From Streptomyces sp. CB02400 (GTDB lineage Bacteria > Actinomycetota > Actinomycetes > Streptomycetales > Streptomycetaceae), in contig NZ_LIWB01000003.1 in NCBI RefSeq assembly GCF_001905725.1, forward strand, positions 333,575-397,574: 64,000 bases of DNA, written 5' to 3'. The notes under the pieces were generated by a model. The model saw only the letters and a program-made list of their open reading frames with translations, ran no database searches and was not told the origin of the DNA. The translations under genes were made by a program, and so were the position numbers. Positions 25,129-33,249 of this stretch are shown piece after piece (within the stretch, counting starts at the first letter, position 1; the number at the start of each line of letters is the position of its first letter).

Positions 25129-26946
25129 ATGGATGTTATGGGGGACAAGGCAACTCTGTTCGAGACAGGGCGTTTTGTGAAGTCCTCCTCTCAGGAGGAA
25201 CCCCGAGACGAGACGGGGGAGGCCGCCGACGAGGCGGCCGAGGAGCTGCGTCAGCGGCTCGCCGCCGAGGCCGGCGACGTCGAGGCGATGAGCGTCCTCG
25301 GCGCCATGCTGCTGCGCCGCGGTGATCTCGACGGAGCCGAACCCCATCTGCGTGCCGCCACCACCGCGGGCGACCGCGCCGCCGCCAACAACCTGGGTGT
25401 CCTGCTGCACCAGCGGGGCTACGCCGACGAGGCCGCCGGCTGGTGGCGGATCGCCGCCGTGGCCGGCTCCACCGCGGCGGCCCACGCGCTCGGCCGCCAC
25501 CACCGGGAGCGCGGGGACGAACCCGCCGCCGAGTACTGGCTGCGCCAGTCCGCCGAGCAGGGCCACACCCTCGGCGCGTACGCCCTCGCCGACCTGCTGG
25601 AACACCGTGGGGACACGGCCGGGGCCGAGCGCTGGATGCGGGCCGCCGCCGAGCGTGGGCACCGGGAAGGGGCGTACCGGCTGGCCCGCGCGCTGGACCG
25701 TGGGGCCGCGCGGGAGAGCGACGACGGCGCCGCCGCGCTGGTACGGGAGGCCGAGCAGTGGTACCGGCAGGCCGCCGCGCGGGGACACCGCCGGGCCGCG
25801 CTGCACCTCGGGGCGATCCTGGAGCGGCGCGGCGAGCTCAAGGAGGCCGGCCGCTGGTACCTGACCTCCGCCAAGGACGGCGAGACCCGGGCCGCCTGCG
25901 CGCTCGGCTTCCTGCTGCGCGACGCCGGGGACACCGAGAACGCCGCCGTGTGGTGGCTGCGGGCCGCGCAGGACGGCGACGGCAACGCCGCCAACGCGCT
26001 GGGCGCGCTGCACGCCGAGCGGGGCGAGACCCAGACCGCCGAGCGCTGGTACCGGGCCGCGATGGACGCCGGTGACATCAACGGCGCGTACAACCTCGGG
26101 CTGCTCTGCGCCGACCAGGGCCGGACCGGCCCGGCCGAGCAGTGGTACCGCCGGGCCGCGTACGCCGGTCACCGCGAGGCGGCGAACGCGCTGGCGATCC
26201 TGCTGCTGCGGGCCGGGGACGAGACCGGCGCGGAGCCGTGGTTCTCCAAGGCCGCGGAGACCGGCAGCGTGGACGCCGCCTTCAACCTCGGCATCCTGCA
26301 CGCGGGCCGGGGCGAGGAGCGGTCCGCGCTGCGCTGGTACGAGCGGGCGGCCGCCGCCGGGCACATGGAGGCGGCGCTCCAGGTCGGGATGGCGCGGCTG
26401 CGGGAGGGCGAGGAGGGCGAGGCGGAGCGGTTCCTGCGGTGTGCGGCGGGCGGGGGGAGCGCCGAGGCGGCGTACCGGCTGGCGACGGTGCTGGATGCCC
26501 GTAGGCCGCCGGAGCCGGCGCACGAGCTGGGGGAGCCGGTGAACCGGCGCAGCGAGTGCGAGGAGTGGTACGAGCGGGCGGCCTCGCAGGGGCACCGGCG
26601 GGCGCAGGTGCGGGTCGGGATGCTCGCGGCGGCACGGGGGGATGTCGTCGAGGCGGCGCGGTGGTACCGGGAGGCGGCGGAGGCCGGGTCGCGGAACGGG
26701 GCGTTCAATCTGGGGTTGCTGCTGGCTCGTGAGGGGAGTGAGCCGGAGGCGGTCGTGTGGTGGACCCGGGCGGCCGATGCGGGGCACGGTCGGGCGGCGT
26801 TGCGGCTCGCGCTGGTCTGTGCGCGGCGGGGGGAGCTTGCGGAGGGGCAGCGGTGGGCGGAGCGGGCGGCTGCGCTGGGGCCTCCGGCGGTTACGGAGCG
26901 GGCGGCGCGGTTGCGGGACGCGTTGCGGGAGGAACTGTCCGCCTGA
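25129..26946 (+). CDS. Sel1/TPR-repeat protein
   Basis: This 605-residue protein is made almost entirely of about fifteen Sel1-like repeats of 33-40 residues (for example EQWYRQAAARGHRRAALHLG). A charged N-terminal segment of about 45 residues precedes them. Such solenoids are protein-protein scaffolds. There is no signal peptide or enzyme domain. The ATG has AGGTGG seven bases upstream; a second ATG three codons later is equally placed for an MGDKATLFETGRF start. It is flanked on both sides by identical initiator tRNA genes. DNA repeats follow its stop. Confidence 0.88.
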   Translation: MDVMGDKATLFETGRFVKSSSQEEPRDETGEAADEAAEELRQRLAAEAGDVEAMSVLGAMLLRRGDLDGAEPHLRAATTAGDRAAANNLGVLLHQRGYADEAAGWWRIAAVAGSTAAAHALGRHHRERGDEPAAEYWLRQSAEQGHTLGAYALADLLEHRGDTAGAERWMRAAAERGHREGAYRLARALDRGAARESDDGAAALVREAEQWYRQAAARGHRRAALHLGAILERRGELKEAGRWYLTSAKDGETRAACALGFLLRDAGDTENAAVWWLRAAQDGDGNAANALGALHAERGETQTAERWYRAAMDAGDINGAYNLGLLCADQGRTGPAEQWYRRAAYAGHREAANALAILLLRAGDETGAEPWFSKAAETGSVDAAFNLGILHAGRGEERSALRWYERAAAAGHMEAALQVGMARLREGEEGEAERFLRCAAGGGSAEAAYRLATVLDARRPPEPAHELGEPVNRRSECEEWYERAASQGHRRAQVRVGMLAAARGDVVEAARWYREAAEAGSRNGAFNLGLLLAREGSEPEAVVWWTRAADAGHGRAALRLALVCARRGELAEGQRWAERAAALGPPAVTERAARLRDALREELSA

Positions 26947-26990
26947 GGGCTGGGCGGGGTGGGTCGCGCGGCCCGGCGTGTGCGGGGTGC

Positions 26991-27080
26991 CTCCCCCGCT
27001 CTCGGCTTCTCCCCCACTCTCGGCTTCTCCCCCGCTCTCGGCTTCTCCCCCGCTCTCGGCTTCTCCCCCGCTCTCGGCTT
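26991..27080 (+). repeat. Five tandem copies of an 18-bp unit
   Basis: The unit CTCCCCCGCTCTCGGCTT occurs five times end to end. The second copy has one substitution (G to A at 27016). The array runs directly into a palindromic CGCTCGAGCG block. Confidence 0.95.
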
Positions 27081-27122
27081 CGCTCGAGCGGGAGGTACCC
27101 CCATGAGCGGGAGGTACCCCCA
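27071..27122 (+). repeat. Dispersed intergenic element (CTCTCGG...CTCGAGCGGG), copy A
   Basis: CTCTCGGCTTCGCTCGAG is followed by CGGGAGGTACCCCCAT and a 19-bp repeat of the latter. The same core occurs near 59.7 kb in this window. I recall similar sequences as abundant intergenic repeats in Streptomyces genomes. Confidence 0.75.
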
Positions 27123-27365
27123 CCGCCCACCCGTGCCGCCCTGGGGGTGCCTCCCAGGCCCTTGAGGCATTGGGGGAGGCACGACTGCCCGCGGATGGCG
27201 GGGCATGCGACTGCCGGGGCGGGGAGCCGCCCCAGCGGTGCGACTGTCCGCAGTGGAGGGGTGTCCTGCGCGGCCCCAGGGGCCGCGTCGTCGTCGGCGA
27301 CGACGAACCGCACCTGGCGTACCGCCGCCCGACGCGACTGCCCGCAGTTACGGGCGGGAACGGAT

Positions 27366-27395
27366 TTGCTTCTGTTGGATGTCTTGACGTAGTGT
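27366..27395 (+). promoter_or_regulatory. Possible promoter of tRNA-fMet copy 2
   Basis: TTGCTT, 18 bases, TAGTGT ends 12 bases before the tRNA. This local AT-rich window contrasts with its GC-rich surroundings. Confidence 0.4.
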
Positions 27396-27407
27396 TCCAT
27401 TCATCGA

Positions 27408-27481
27408 CGCGGGGTGGAGCAGCTCGGTAGCTCGCTGGGCTCATAACCCAGAGGTCGCAGGTTCAAATCCTGTCCCCGCTA
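27408..27481 (+). tRNA. Initiator tRNA-fMet (CAT), copy 2
   Basis: It is identical over all 74 nt to the copy at 24.8 kb, with the same initiator features (three G-C pairs in the anticodon stem, unpaired C1). The flanks differ apart from CT just after the end. It is followed by two hairpins. Confidence 0.97.
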
Positions 27482-27487
27482 CTGAAG

Positions 27488-27529
27488 GCCGAGGGCCGGA
27501 ATCCGACAGGGTTCCGGCCCTCGGCTTTT
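27488..27529 (+). terminator. Terminator after tRNA-fMet copy 2
   Basis: A 14-bp perfect stem GCCGAGGGCCGGAA/TTCCGGCCCTCGGC has a ten-base loop and is followed by TTTT. Confidence 0.9.
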
Positions 27530-27530
27530 A

Positions 27531-27560
27531 GCCCCGGCATCCATCGGATGCCGGGGCTTT
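27531..27560. terminator. Second hairpin, shared with the convergent repressor gene
   Basis: A 12-bp perfect stem GCCCCGGCATCC/GGATGCCGGGGC has a three-base loop, then TTT. It lies 23 bases beyond the stop of the minus-strand Fur-family gene and can terminate either strand. Confidence 0.8.
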
Positions 27561-27582
27561 CGTTCAAGCGTGTGTGTGCCGC

Positions 27583-27999
27583 CTACGCCGCCGCGCAGTT
27601 CGGGCAGACTCCGCGGTACGTCACCTCGACGTCGGAGACCGTGAAGCCGAAGCGCTCCGTGTCGGGGAGGTCGGCCAGCGGGTTGCCGGTCGGGTGGACG
27701 TCGCGGATCGCGCCGCACTGCGCGCACACCAGGTGGTGGTGCGGGCGGTGCGCGTTGGGGTCGTACCGCTTGGCCCGCTTGTCCGTGGCGACCTCCAGCA
27801 CCTCACCGAGCGAGACCAGCTCGCCCAGGGTGTTGTAGACGGTCGCCCGGGAGATCTCGGGCAGCTTGGCGACAGCCCTGGAGTGCACCTCGTCGGCCGT
27901 CAGGTGGACGTGTTCGCCGTCGAGGACCTCGGCTACGACACGGCGCTGCGCGGTCATCCGCCATCCACGTCCACGGAGCCGTTCCAAAAGGTCACTCAT
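27583..27999 (-). CDS. catR: Fur-family peroxide repressor (CatR/PerR type)
   Basis: This 138-residue protein has a winged-helix domain ([12 protein letters not shown], then [13 protein letters not shown]). The dimerisation domain carries the regulatory His cluster HRPHHHLVC and two structural zinc knuckles (CAQC and CPNC). It is divergent from a catalase gene, the arrangement known for CatR, which represses catalase until peroxide oxidises it. The ATG is preferred to an in-frame GTG two codons upstream because it spaces better from a weak AGG; both give the same domain. The operator is probably the inverted repeat in the catalase promoter. Confidence 0.88.
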   Translation of the reverse strand: MSDLLERLRGRGWRMTAQRRVVAEVLDGEHVHLTADEVHSRAVAKLPEISRATVYNTLGELVSLGEVLEVATDKRAKRYDPNAHRPHHHLVCAQCGAIRDVHPTGNPLADLPDTERFGFTVSDVEVTYRGVCPNCAAA

Positions 28000-28060
28000 A
28001 GGCACCAGCCTAACAGCAGGGGGACAAAGATCCCGAACGGGTGTGACTTTGGAGCTTTAC

Positions 28061-28088
28061 TTGACTTAGACATTGTCCATTGTAGGAT
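28061..28088 (+). promoter_or_regulatory. Catalase promoter with Fur/PerR-type operator
   Basis: TTGACT, 16 bases, TAGGAT matches a housekeeping-type promoter. The spacer contains TTAGACA T TGTCCAT, an imperfect 7-1-7 inverted repeat (28066-28080) of the sort bound by Fur-family dimers. A bound repressor would block RNA polymerase. A second site nearer the repressor gene is not obvious. Confidence 0.65.
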
Positions 28089-28143
28089 CGGGATCGGATT
28101 TGGCCAAGGCACAGGTTGGTCAGTGATGACGCAGGAGGCGTAC

Positions 28144-29595
28144 GTGACGCAGGGACCGCTTACTACGGAGGCCGGTGCTCCGGTTGCCGACAACCAGAAC
28201 AGCGAGACCGCGGGCGTCGGTGGCCCGGTCCTCGTTCAGGACCAGCTCCTTCTGGAGAAGCTGGCCCACTTCAACCGTGAGCGCATCCCGGAGCGTGTGG
28301 TGCACGCCCGCGGCGCCGGTGCCTACGGCACCTTCACGGTGACCGCCGACGTCACGCGGTACACGCGGGCCGCGTTCCTCTCCGAGGTCGGCAAGGAGAC
28401 GGAGACCTTCCTCCGCTTCTCGACGGTGGCCGGCAACCTGGGCGCCGCGGACGCCGTGCGCGACCCGCGCGGTTTCGCGCTGAAGTTCTACACCGAGGAG
28501 GGCAACTACGACCTCGTCGGCAACAACACCCCGGTGTTCTTCATCCGGGACGCGATCAAGTTCCCGGACTTCATCCACACCCAGAAGCGCGACCCGTACA
28601 CGGGCTCGACGGAGGCGGACAACGTCTTCGACTTCTGGGGTCTGTCGCCCGAGTCCACGCACCAGGTGACCTGGCTGTTCGGTGACCGCGGCATCCCGGC
28701 GTCGTACCGCCACATGGACGGCTTCGGTTCGCACACCTACCAGTGGAACAACGAGGCCGGCGAGGTCTTCTGGGTCAAGTACCACTTCAAGACGGACCAG
28801 GGCATCAAGAACCTGACCGCCGAGGAGGCCGAGATCCTCGCGGGCAAGGACCCCGACTCCCACCAGCGGGACCTGCGCGAGGCCATCGAGCGCGGCGAGT
28901 TCCCGTCCTGGACCGTCTACGTCCAGGTGATGCCGGCGGCCGAGGCGGCCACGTACCGCTTCAACCCGTTCGACCTGACCAAGGTCTGGCCGCACGCGGA
29001 CTACCCGCTGATCGAGTTCGGCAAGCTGGAGCTCAACCGCAACCCGCAGAACATCTTCGCCGAGGTCGAGCAGTCCATCTTCAGCCCCGCCCACTTCGTG
29101 CCGGGCATCGGCCCCTCCCCGGACAAGATGCTCCAGGGCCGCCTCTTCGGGTACGGCGACGCCCACCGCTACCGCGTCGGCATCAACGCCGACCACCTGC
29201 CGGTGAACCGCCCGCACGCCACCGAGGCGCGCACCAACTCCCGTGACGGCTACCTGTACGACGGCCGCCACGGGGGCGCGAAGAACTACGAGCCGAACAG
29301 CTTCGGCGGTCCGACCCAGACGGGCCGCTCGCCGTGGCAGCCCATCGCGGTCACCGGTGTCACCGGTGAGACGGTCACGCCCGTCCACGCCGAGGACAAC
29401 GACTTCGTCCAGGCGGGCAACCTGTACCGGCTGATGACGGAGGAGGAGAAGGAGCGCCTGGTGAACAACCTGGCGAACGCCATCTCCGGGGTCACGCGCG
29501 ACGACATCGCCGAGCGCGCGATCAACAACTTCCGTCAGGCGGACGAGGACTTCGGCAAGCGGCTGGAGGCCGCGGTCCAGGCCCTGCGCGGCTGA
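28144..29595 (+). CDS. catA: Monofunctional clade-3 type catalase
   Basis: This small-subunit heme catalase has 483 residues. The distal His is residue 54 in [13 protein letters not shown]. The distal Asn is in [14 protein letters not shown], and the proximal heme Tyr is in [12 protein letters not shown]. The GTG start is set by AGGAGG five bases upstream; an ATG six codons earlier would place this ribosome site inside the gene. It degrades H2O2 in the cytoplasm and is the major vegetative catalase type in Streptomyces. It is divergent from its likely repressor and ends at a hairpin. Confidence 0.95.
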   Translation: MTQGPLTTEAGAPVADNQNSETAGVGGPVLVQDQLLLEKLAHFNRERIPERVVHARGAGAYGTFTVTADVTRYTRAAFLSEVGKETETFLRFSTVAGNLGAADAVRDPRGFALKFYTEEGNYDLVGNNTPVFFIRDAIKFPDFIHTQKRDPYTGSTEADNVFDFWGLSPESTHQVTWLFGDRGIPASYRHMDGFGSHTYQWNNEAGEVFWVKYHFKTDQGIKNLTAEEAEILAGKDPDSHQRDLREAIERGEFPSWTVYVQVMPAAEAATYRFNPFDLTKVWPHADYPLIEFGKLELNRNPQNIFAEVEQSIFSPAHFVPGIGPSPDKMLQGRLFGYGDAHRYRVGINADHLPVNRPHATEARTNSRDGYLYDGRHGGAKNYEPNSFGGPTQTGRSPWQPIAVTGVTGETVTPVHAEDNDFVQAGNLYRLMTEEEKERLVNNLANAISGVTRDDIAERAINNFRQADEDFGKRLEAAVQALRG

Positions 29596-29622
29596 TTCCA
29601 GCGCTGGACCGCTTGTCGAAAC

Positions 29623-29655
29623 ACGGGCCGGACTCCCTCGCGGGGTCCGGCCCGT
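29623..29655. terminator. Terminator between catalase and CBS-domain genes
   Basis: An 11-bp perfect stem ACGGGCCGGAC/GTCCGGCCCGT, extendable by wobble pairs, lies between convergent genes. Confidence 0.8.
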
Positions 29656-29666
29656 CCCGCATGCCA

Positions 29667-30068
29667 CTACGCCGGTACCCGCTGGGCCGGCGGCCGCTGA
29701 GGTGCCCAGCAGCGGATGATGTCGCGGACCGAGACGATGCCGGCCGGCTCGTCCCGGTCGAGGACGATCAGATGGCGGAAACCGCCGTGGGCCATGGTGA
29801 CGGCGGCCTCCTCCAGGGTCCAGGACGGAGCGGCGAACACGACGTCGGTGGTGGTGTGGGCGTGGGCGCGCTCGGTGTCGGGGTCCTGGCCGAGCCCGAC
29901 GGAGTTGAGGACGTCCCGCTCGGTGAGGATGCCGATGCCGGTGCCGTCGGGATCGAGGACCACGGCCGCGCCCACCCGGCGGGCGGACATCAGGGCGGCG
30001 GCCTGGCGCAGGGTGTGGGCGGGGCCGATGGTGAGGACCAAGGTGCTCATGGCGTCACGGACGAGCAT
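29667..30068 (-). CDS. Two-CBS-domain protein
   Basis: This 133-residue protein is one Bateman module: VRDAMSTLVLTIGPAHTLRQAAALM, then GIGILTERDVLNSVG, a second GGFRHLIVLDRD, and GIVSVRDIIRCW. Such stand-alone modules bind adenine nucleotides and act as energy sensors. AGGAGG lies 11 bases before the ATG; an in-frame GTG four codons earlier overlaps that site and is less likely. The promoter region of about 170 bases holds a tandem TTCACAAG repeat at 30133-30148. Confidence 0.88.
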   Translation of the reverse strand: MLVRDAMSTLVLTIGPAHTLRQAAALMSARRVGAAVVLDPDGTGIGILTERDVLNSVGLGQDPDTERAHAHTTTDVVFAAPSWTLEEAAVTMAHGGFRHLIVLDRDEPAGIVSVRDIIRCWAPQRPPAQRVPA

Positions 30069-30238
30069 GGATGGAGCCACCTCCTACCGGAAAACGCGAG
30101 GTCGTGGGCGTGGGAGCCCGTTCGTTCGCGATTTCACAAGTTCACAAGTGGGGGAACTCTCAGAGTGGCAGGCAAAGCGGGGGTCAACAAGAGGGCGCGT
30201 GCGGCCGATCGGGGGCGCGCACGCTCGGCCCGTGCTGC

Positions 30239-31039
30239 TCAGTAACGCTGGTTGAGGTACCCCAGCAACTCGTCGTGCAGCAGCCCGTTCGACGCGGCCG
30301 CGTTGCCGCTGTGCGGTCCGGGGCGGCCGTCGAGCCCGGTGAAACTGCCGCCCGCCTCCGTGACCACGATCGCGGTGGCCGCCATGTCCCACAGGGACAG
30401 CTCCGGCTCGGCGCACAGGTCCACCGACCCCTCGGCGACCATCATGTACGGCCAGAAGTCGCCGTACGCGCGCGTGCGCCACACCTCGCGGGTCAGGTCG
30501 AGGAAGCCGTCCAGACGCCCCTGCTCCTCCCAGCCGCTGAGCGAGGAGTACGCGAAGGAGGCGTCGGAGAGCCGGGAGACGCGGGAGACGTGCAGCCGGG
30601 AGGCCGACGACAGACTGCGGCCGGCGAAGGCGCCGTGCCCCTGCGCGGCCCACCAGCGGCGGCCGAGGGCTGGGGCGGAGACGACCCCGACGACCGGCTG
30701 GAAGCCCCCCTCACCGGCCTCCATCAGGGAGATCAGCGTGGCCCACACGGGCACCCCGCGCACGTAGTTCTTGGTGCCGTCGATCGGGTCGATCACCCAG
30801 CGCCGGGGTCCCGTGCCCTCCACCCCGTACTCCTCGCCCAGCACCGCGTCCCTCGGGCGGGCGCGCTTGAGGTGGCCGCGGATGAGTTCCTCGGCGGCCT
30901 TGTCCGCCTCACTCACCGGCGTCATGTCCGGTTTGGTCTCCACCTTGAGGTCGAGAGCCTTGAACCGTTCCATCGTCGCGGCGTCGGCGGCGTCCGCCAG
31001 GACATGGGCGAGACGCAGGTCGTCGAGGTAGTCGGGCAT
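30239..31039 (-). CDS. hisN: Histidinol-phosphate phosphatase, inositol monophosphatase family
   Basis: This 266-residue protein of the IMPase fold has metal-binding motifs [20 protein letters not shown] and [18 protein letters not shown]. In Streptomyces and related genera this branch provides the HisN step of histidine synthesis, converting histidinol phosphate to histidinol. Length and neighbours fit S. coelicolor SCO5208, which I recall as hisN. The ATG begins the conserved [19 protein letters not shown]. Other inositol-phosphate-like substrates remain possible. Confidence 0.85.
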   Translation of the reverse strand: MPDYLDDLRLAHVLADAADAATMERFKALDLKVETKPDMTPVSEADKAAEELIRGHLKRARPRDAVLGEEYGVEGTGPRRWVIDPIDGTKNYVRGVPVWATLISLMEAGEGGFQPVVGVVSAPALGRRWWAAQGHGAFAGRSLSSASRLHVSRVSRLSDASFAYSSLSGWEEQGRLDGFLDLTREVWRTRAYGDFWPYMMVAEGSVDLCAEPELSLWDMAATAIVVTEAGGSFTGLDGRPGPHSGNAAASNGLLHDELLGYLNQRY

Positions 31040-31166
31040 GCAACGAACGGTATCTGCCGTGATCGGTGCGGGGCCACCGGGGGCGGCTCCCGCGGACCCT
31101 TGACAGTGCCCGACGGCGCGTCAAATCTAACCGCAGGGTCGGCCGCTCGCCCCGAGGGAGGCGAAG

Positions 31167-31778
31167 ATGCCTGCAGCGCGGGAATCTCTGCTGGACGCCG
31201 CTTACACGGCACTGGCGCGTCGCCCGTGGTCCGCGGTGCGGATGGTGGACGTGGCCGCCGCGGCCGGGGTCTCCCGCCAGACGCTGTACAACGAGTTCGG
31301 CAGCAAGGACGGCCTCGCCCGGGCCCTCGTCCGCAGGGAGGCCGACGGCTACCTCGCCGGCGTCGACCGCGCCCTCACCGGCCCCGCGGACCCGCGCGAC
31401 CGGCTGACCGCGACCGCCGAGTGGACCACCGCGAGCGCCCGTGAGAACACCCTGGTCCGCGCCATGCTCACCGGCTGCTGGGGCGAACGCCTGCCCGCCC
31501 CGGGCCTCGCGGCCGTGACGTCCGGATCCGCCGCGCCCGCGCAGCGCCGCGCCGACGGCCCGCTGCCCTCACCCGCCGACCTCGTCGCCCTCGTCCGCGA
31601 CCGTGCCGTCGCAGTCCTGGCCGGCCCCGGCGTCCCCCGGTCCGACACCGCCGACCTGGCCCGCTCCTGCGAGCTGGTGATCCGCCTCGCCCTGTCCTGC
31701 GTCACCGCGCCCCCGGCCGACACCGGCGTCGCCGACCTGGTGCGCGGCGCCCTGCACCGCCAGCCGGTGGTGCCGTAG
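31167..31778 (+). CDS. TetR family transcriptional regulator
   Basis: This 203-residue protein has the TetR helix-turn-helix near the N-terminus (MVDVAAAAGVSRQTLYNEFGSKDGL, residues about 26-50). The ligand domain is Ala/Arg-rich and not diagnostic. GGGAGG lies upstream of the ATG. It converges with a small multidrug-resistance transporter with eight bases between stops, so it may regulate it, but TetR targets are more often divergent neighbours; here that is hisN. Confidence 0.88.
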   Translation: MPAARESLLDAAYTALARRPWSAVRMVDVAAAAGVSRQTLYNEFGSKDGLARALVRREADGYLAGVDRALTGPADPRDRLTATAEWTTASARENTLVRAMLTGCWGERLPAPGLAAVTSGSAAPAQRRADGPLPSPADLVALVRDRAVAVLAGPGVPRSDTADLARSCELVIRLALSCVTAPPADTGVADLVRGALHRQPVVP

Positions 31779-31786
31779 CGGGGCGG

Positions 31787-32110
31787 TCAGTGCGCGGACC
31801 CCGACAACTGCAGCCCGATCACGCCGACGATCACGAACGTGATCGACACGATCTTCAGCGTCGACACCAGGTCCCCGAGGAACACCATCCCGTAGATGGC
31901 CGTCCCCGCCGCGCCGATGCCCGTCCACACCGCGTACGCGGGCCCCACGTCCAGCTTCTTCAGCGCCAGGGTCAGCAGCCCGAAGCTGCCCAGCGCGAAC
32001 GCGCAGAACGCGATGGTCGGCCACAGCCGGGTGAAGCCGTGCGACAGCTTCAGACACACGGCGAAGCCGGTCTCGAGCAACCCGGCCACTATGACCAGCA
32101 GCCACGCCAT
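31787..32110 (-). CDS. Small multidrug resistance (SMR) family transporter
   Basis: This 107-residue protein has four transmembrane helices. The essential membrane Glu is residue 13 in LLETGFAVCLK. The signature YAVWTGIGAAGTAIYGMVFLG fits SugE/Gdx or EmrE-type proteins. The length is typical. It works as a dual-topology dimer and exports guanidinium or quaternary cations in exchange for protons. The ATG has AGGACG upstream. It converges with the TetR gene. Confidence 0.92.
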   Translation of the reverse strand: MAWLLVIVAGLLETGFAVCLKLSHGFTRLWPTIAFCAFALGSFGLLTLALKKLDVGPAYAVWTGIGAAGTAIYGMVFLGDLVSTLKIVSITFVIVGVIGLQLSGSAH

Positions 32111-32229
32111 GTGTCGTCCTCCCGCATTCCCCACGTACAGTGACCGCTTCGTCAGGTTCGACAGGTTCGGGTCCGGCTCGGTGCGATTATGCACTTACCG
32201 TCCGGAGGCCACGACAAACAACGCGGAGG

Positions 32230-33240
32230 TCAGTCGCCCTCCGTGCGCTCCCGCGTCGAGAGCAGCCGCCGCAGCGAGTACAACCGCGCCGGGTCCGCGT
32301 GCCCCTCGGCCACCCACGCGTCCAGCGCGCAGTCCGGCTCGTCGTGACTGCACGCGCGCGGACATCCCTCCGTGCCCGGCTCGAGATCGGGGAAGGCGTG
32401 GATCACCCGGGACGGGTCGACGTGGTGGAGCCCGAAGGACCGCACCCCCGGCGTGTCGATCACCCAGCCCTCGGCGCCCGACAACGGCAGCGCCAGCGCG
32501 GACGTCGTCGTGTGCCGACCCCGCCCGGTCACCGCGTTGACATGTCCGGTCGTACGCCGTCGTTCCTCCGGCACCAGCGCGTTGACCAGCGTCGTCTTGC
32601 CGACTCCGGAGTGCCCCACGAACGCGGTGATCCGGCCGTCCAGCTGCTCCCGCACCCGGTCCGCCGCCTCGCCGCTCTCCAGCTCCGCGCGGCTGGTCAC
32701 GACGTACGGGATGTCGAGGTCGCCGTACAGCTCCAGCAGCTTGTCCGGCGGCGCGAGGTCCGACTTGGTCAGCACCAGCAGCGGCTCCAGGCCACCGTCG
32801 TACGCCGCGACCAGGCAGCGGTCGATCAGCCGCGGACGGGGTTCGGGGTCGGCGAGGGCGGTGACGACGGCGAGCTGGTCGGCGTTGGCGACGACGACCC
32901 GCTCGTAGGGGTCGTCGTCGTCCGCGGTACGGCGCAGCACCGACGCGCGCTCCTCGATCCGTACGATCCGCGCGAGCGTGTCCTTCTTCCCGGACAGGTC
33001 GCCCACGAGCGCCACCCGGTCACCGACCACCGCCGCCTTGCGGCCCAGCTCACGGGCCTTCATCGCCAGTACGACCCGGTCCTCGACGAGGCAGGTCAGC
33101 CGGCCCCGGTCGACGGTGAGGACCAGGCCCGGGGCCGCGTCCTCGTGCTTGGGCCGGATGTGGGTGCGCGGCCGGTTGCCCTTGCGGTTGGGGCGGGAGC
33201 GGATGTCGTCCTCGTCGGTGTGCTTGCCGTAGCGGCGCAT
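32230..33240 (-). CDS. rsgA: Ribosome small-subunit-dependent GTPase RsgA
   Basis: This 336-residue circularly permuted GTPase has an OB-fold first, then the G motifs in the order TKSD (G4), GHSGVGKTTLVNAL (G1) and DTPGVRSFG (G3). A C-terminal zinc finger reads CPRACSH then C. It matures the 30S subunit. The basic N-terminus RSRPNRKGNRPRTHIRPKH is typical of actinobacterial members. It starts nine bases after the aroA stop, so the genes are an operon; the same pairing occurs in M. tuberculosis (Rv3227 and Rv3228). Confidence 0.94.
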   Translation of the reverse strand: MRRYGKHTDEDDIRSRPNRKGNRPRTHIRPKHEDAAPGLVLTVDRGRLTCLVEDRVVLAMKARELGRKAAVVGDRVALVGDLSGKKDTLARIVRIEERASVLRRTADDDDPYERVVVANADQLAVVTALADPEPRPRLIDRCLVAAYDGGLEPLLVLTKSDLAPPDKLLELYGDLDIPYVVTSRAELESGEAADRVREQLDGRITAFVGHSGVGKTTLVNALVPEERRRTTGHVNAVTGRGRHTTTSALALPLSGAEGWVIDTPGVRSFGLHHVDPSRVIHAFPDLEPGTEGCPRACSHDEPDCALDAWVAEGHADPARLYSLRRLLSTRERTEGD

Positions 33241-33249
33241 GGTGAACCC

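Larger units (their letters stand above)
26947..27407. other. Repeat-rich intergenic region between the Sel1 gene and tRNA-fMet copy 2
   Basis: About 460 bases contain no convincing gene. From left to right it holds an 18-bp tandem repeat, a 19-bp direct repeat built on GAGCGGGAGGTACCCCCA, a 9-bp inverted repeat GTGCCTCCC/GGGAGGCAC (27147 and 27174), and a probable tRNA promoter. In-frame peptides through the tandem repeat are an artefact of the 18-base period. Confidence 0.8.

Noticed and set aside
26959..27165. A short frame through the 18-bp repeats giving repeated SPALGF peptides
   Set aside because: The period of 18 keeps any frame open. There is no ribosome site, and the same element occurs non-coding at 59.7 kb.
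24946..27444. A very long minus-strand open frame (over 800 codons) across the Sel1 gene and repeat region
   Set aside because: It is antisense to a clear Sel1-repeat protein, is Pro/Arg/Gly-rich, runs through the 18-bp array and a tRNA gene, and has no domain. High GC makes long antisense frames common.
32111..32194. N-terminal extension of the SMR transporter by 28 residues
   Set aside because: SMR proteins start directly with the first membrane helix, and the extension is polar and without a ribosome site.
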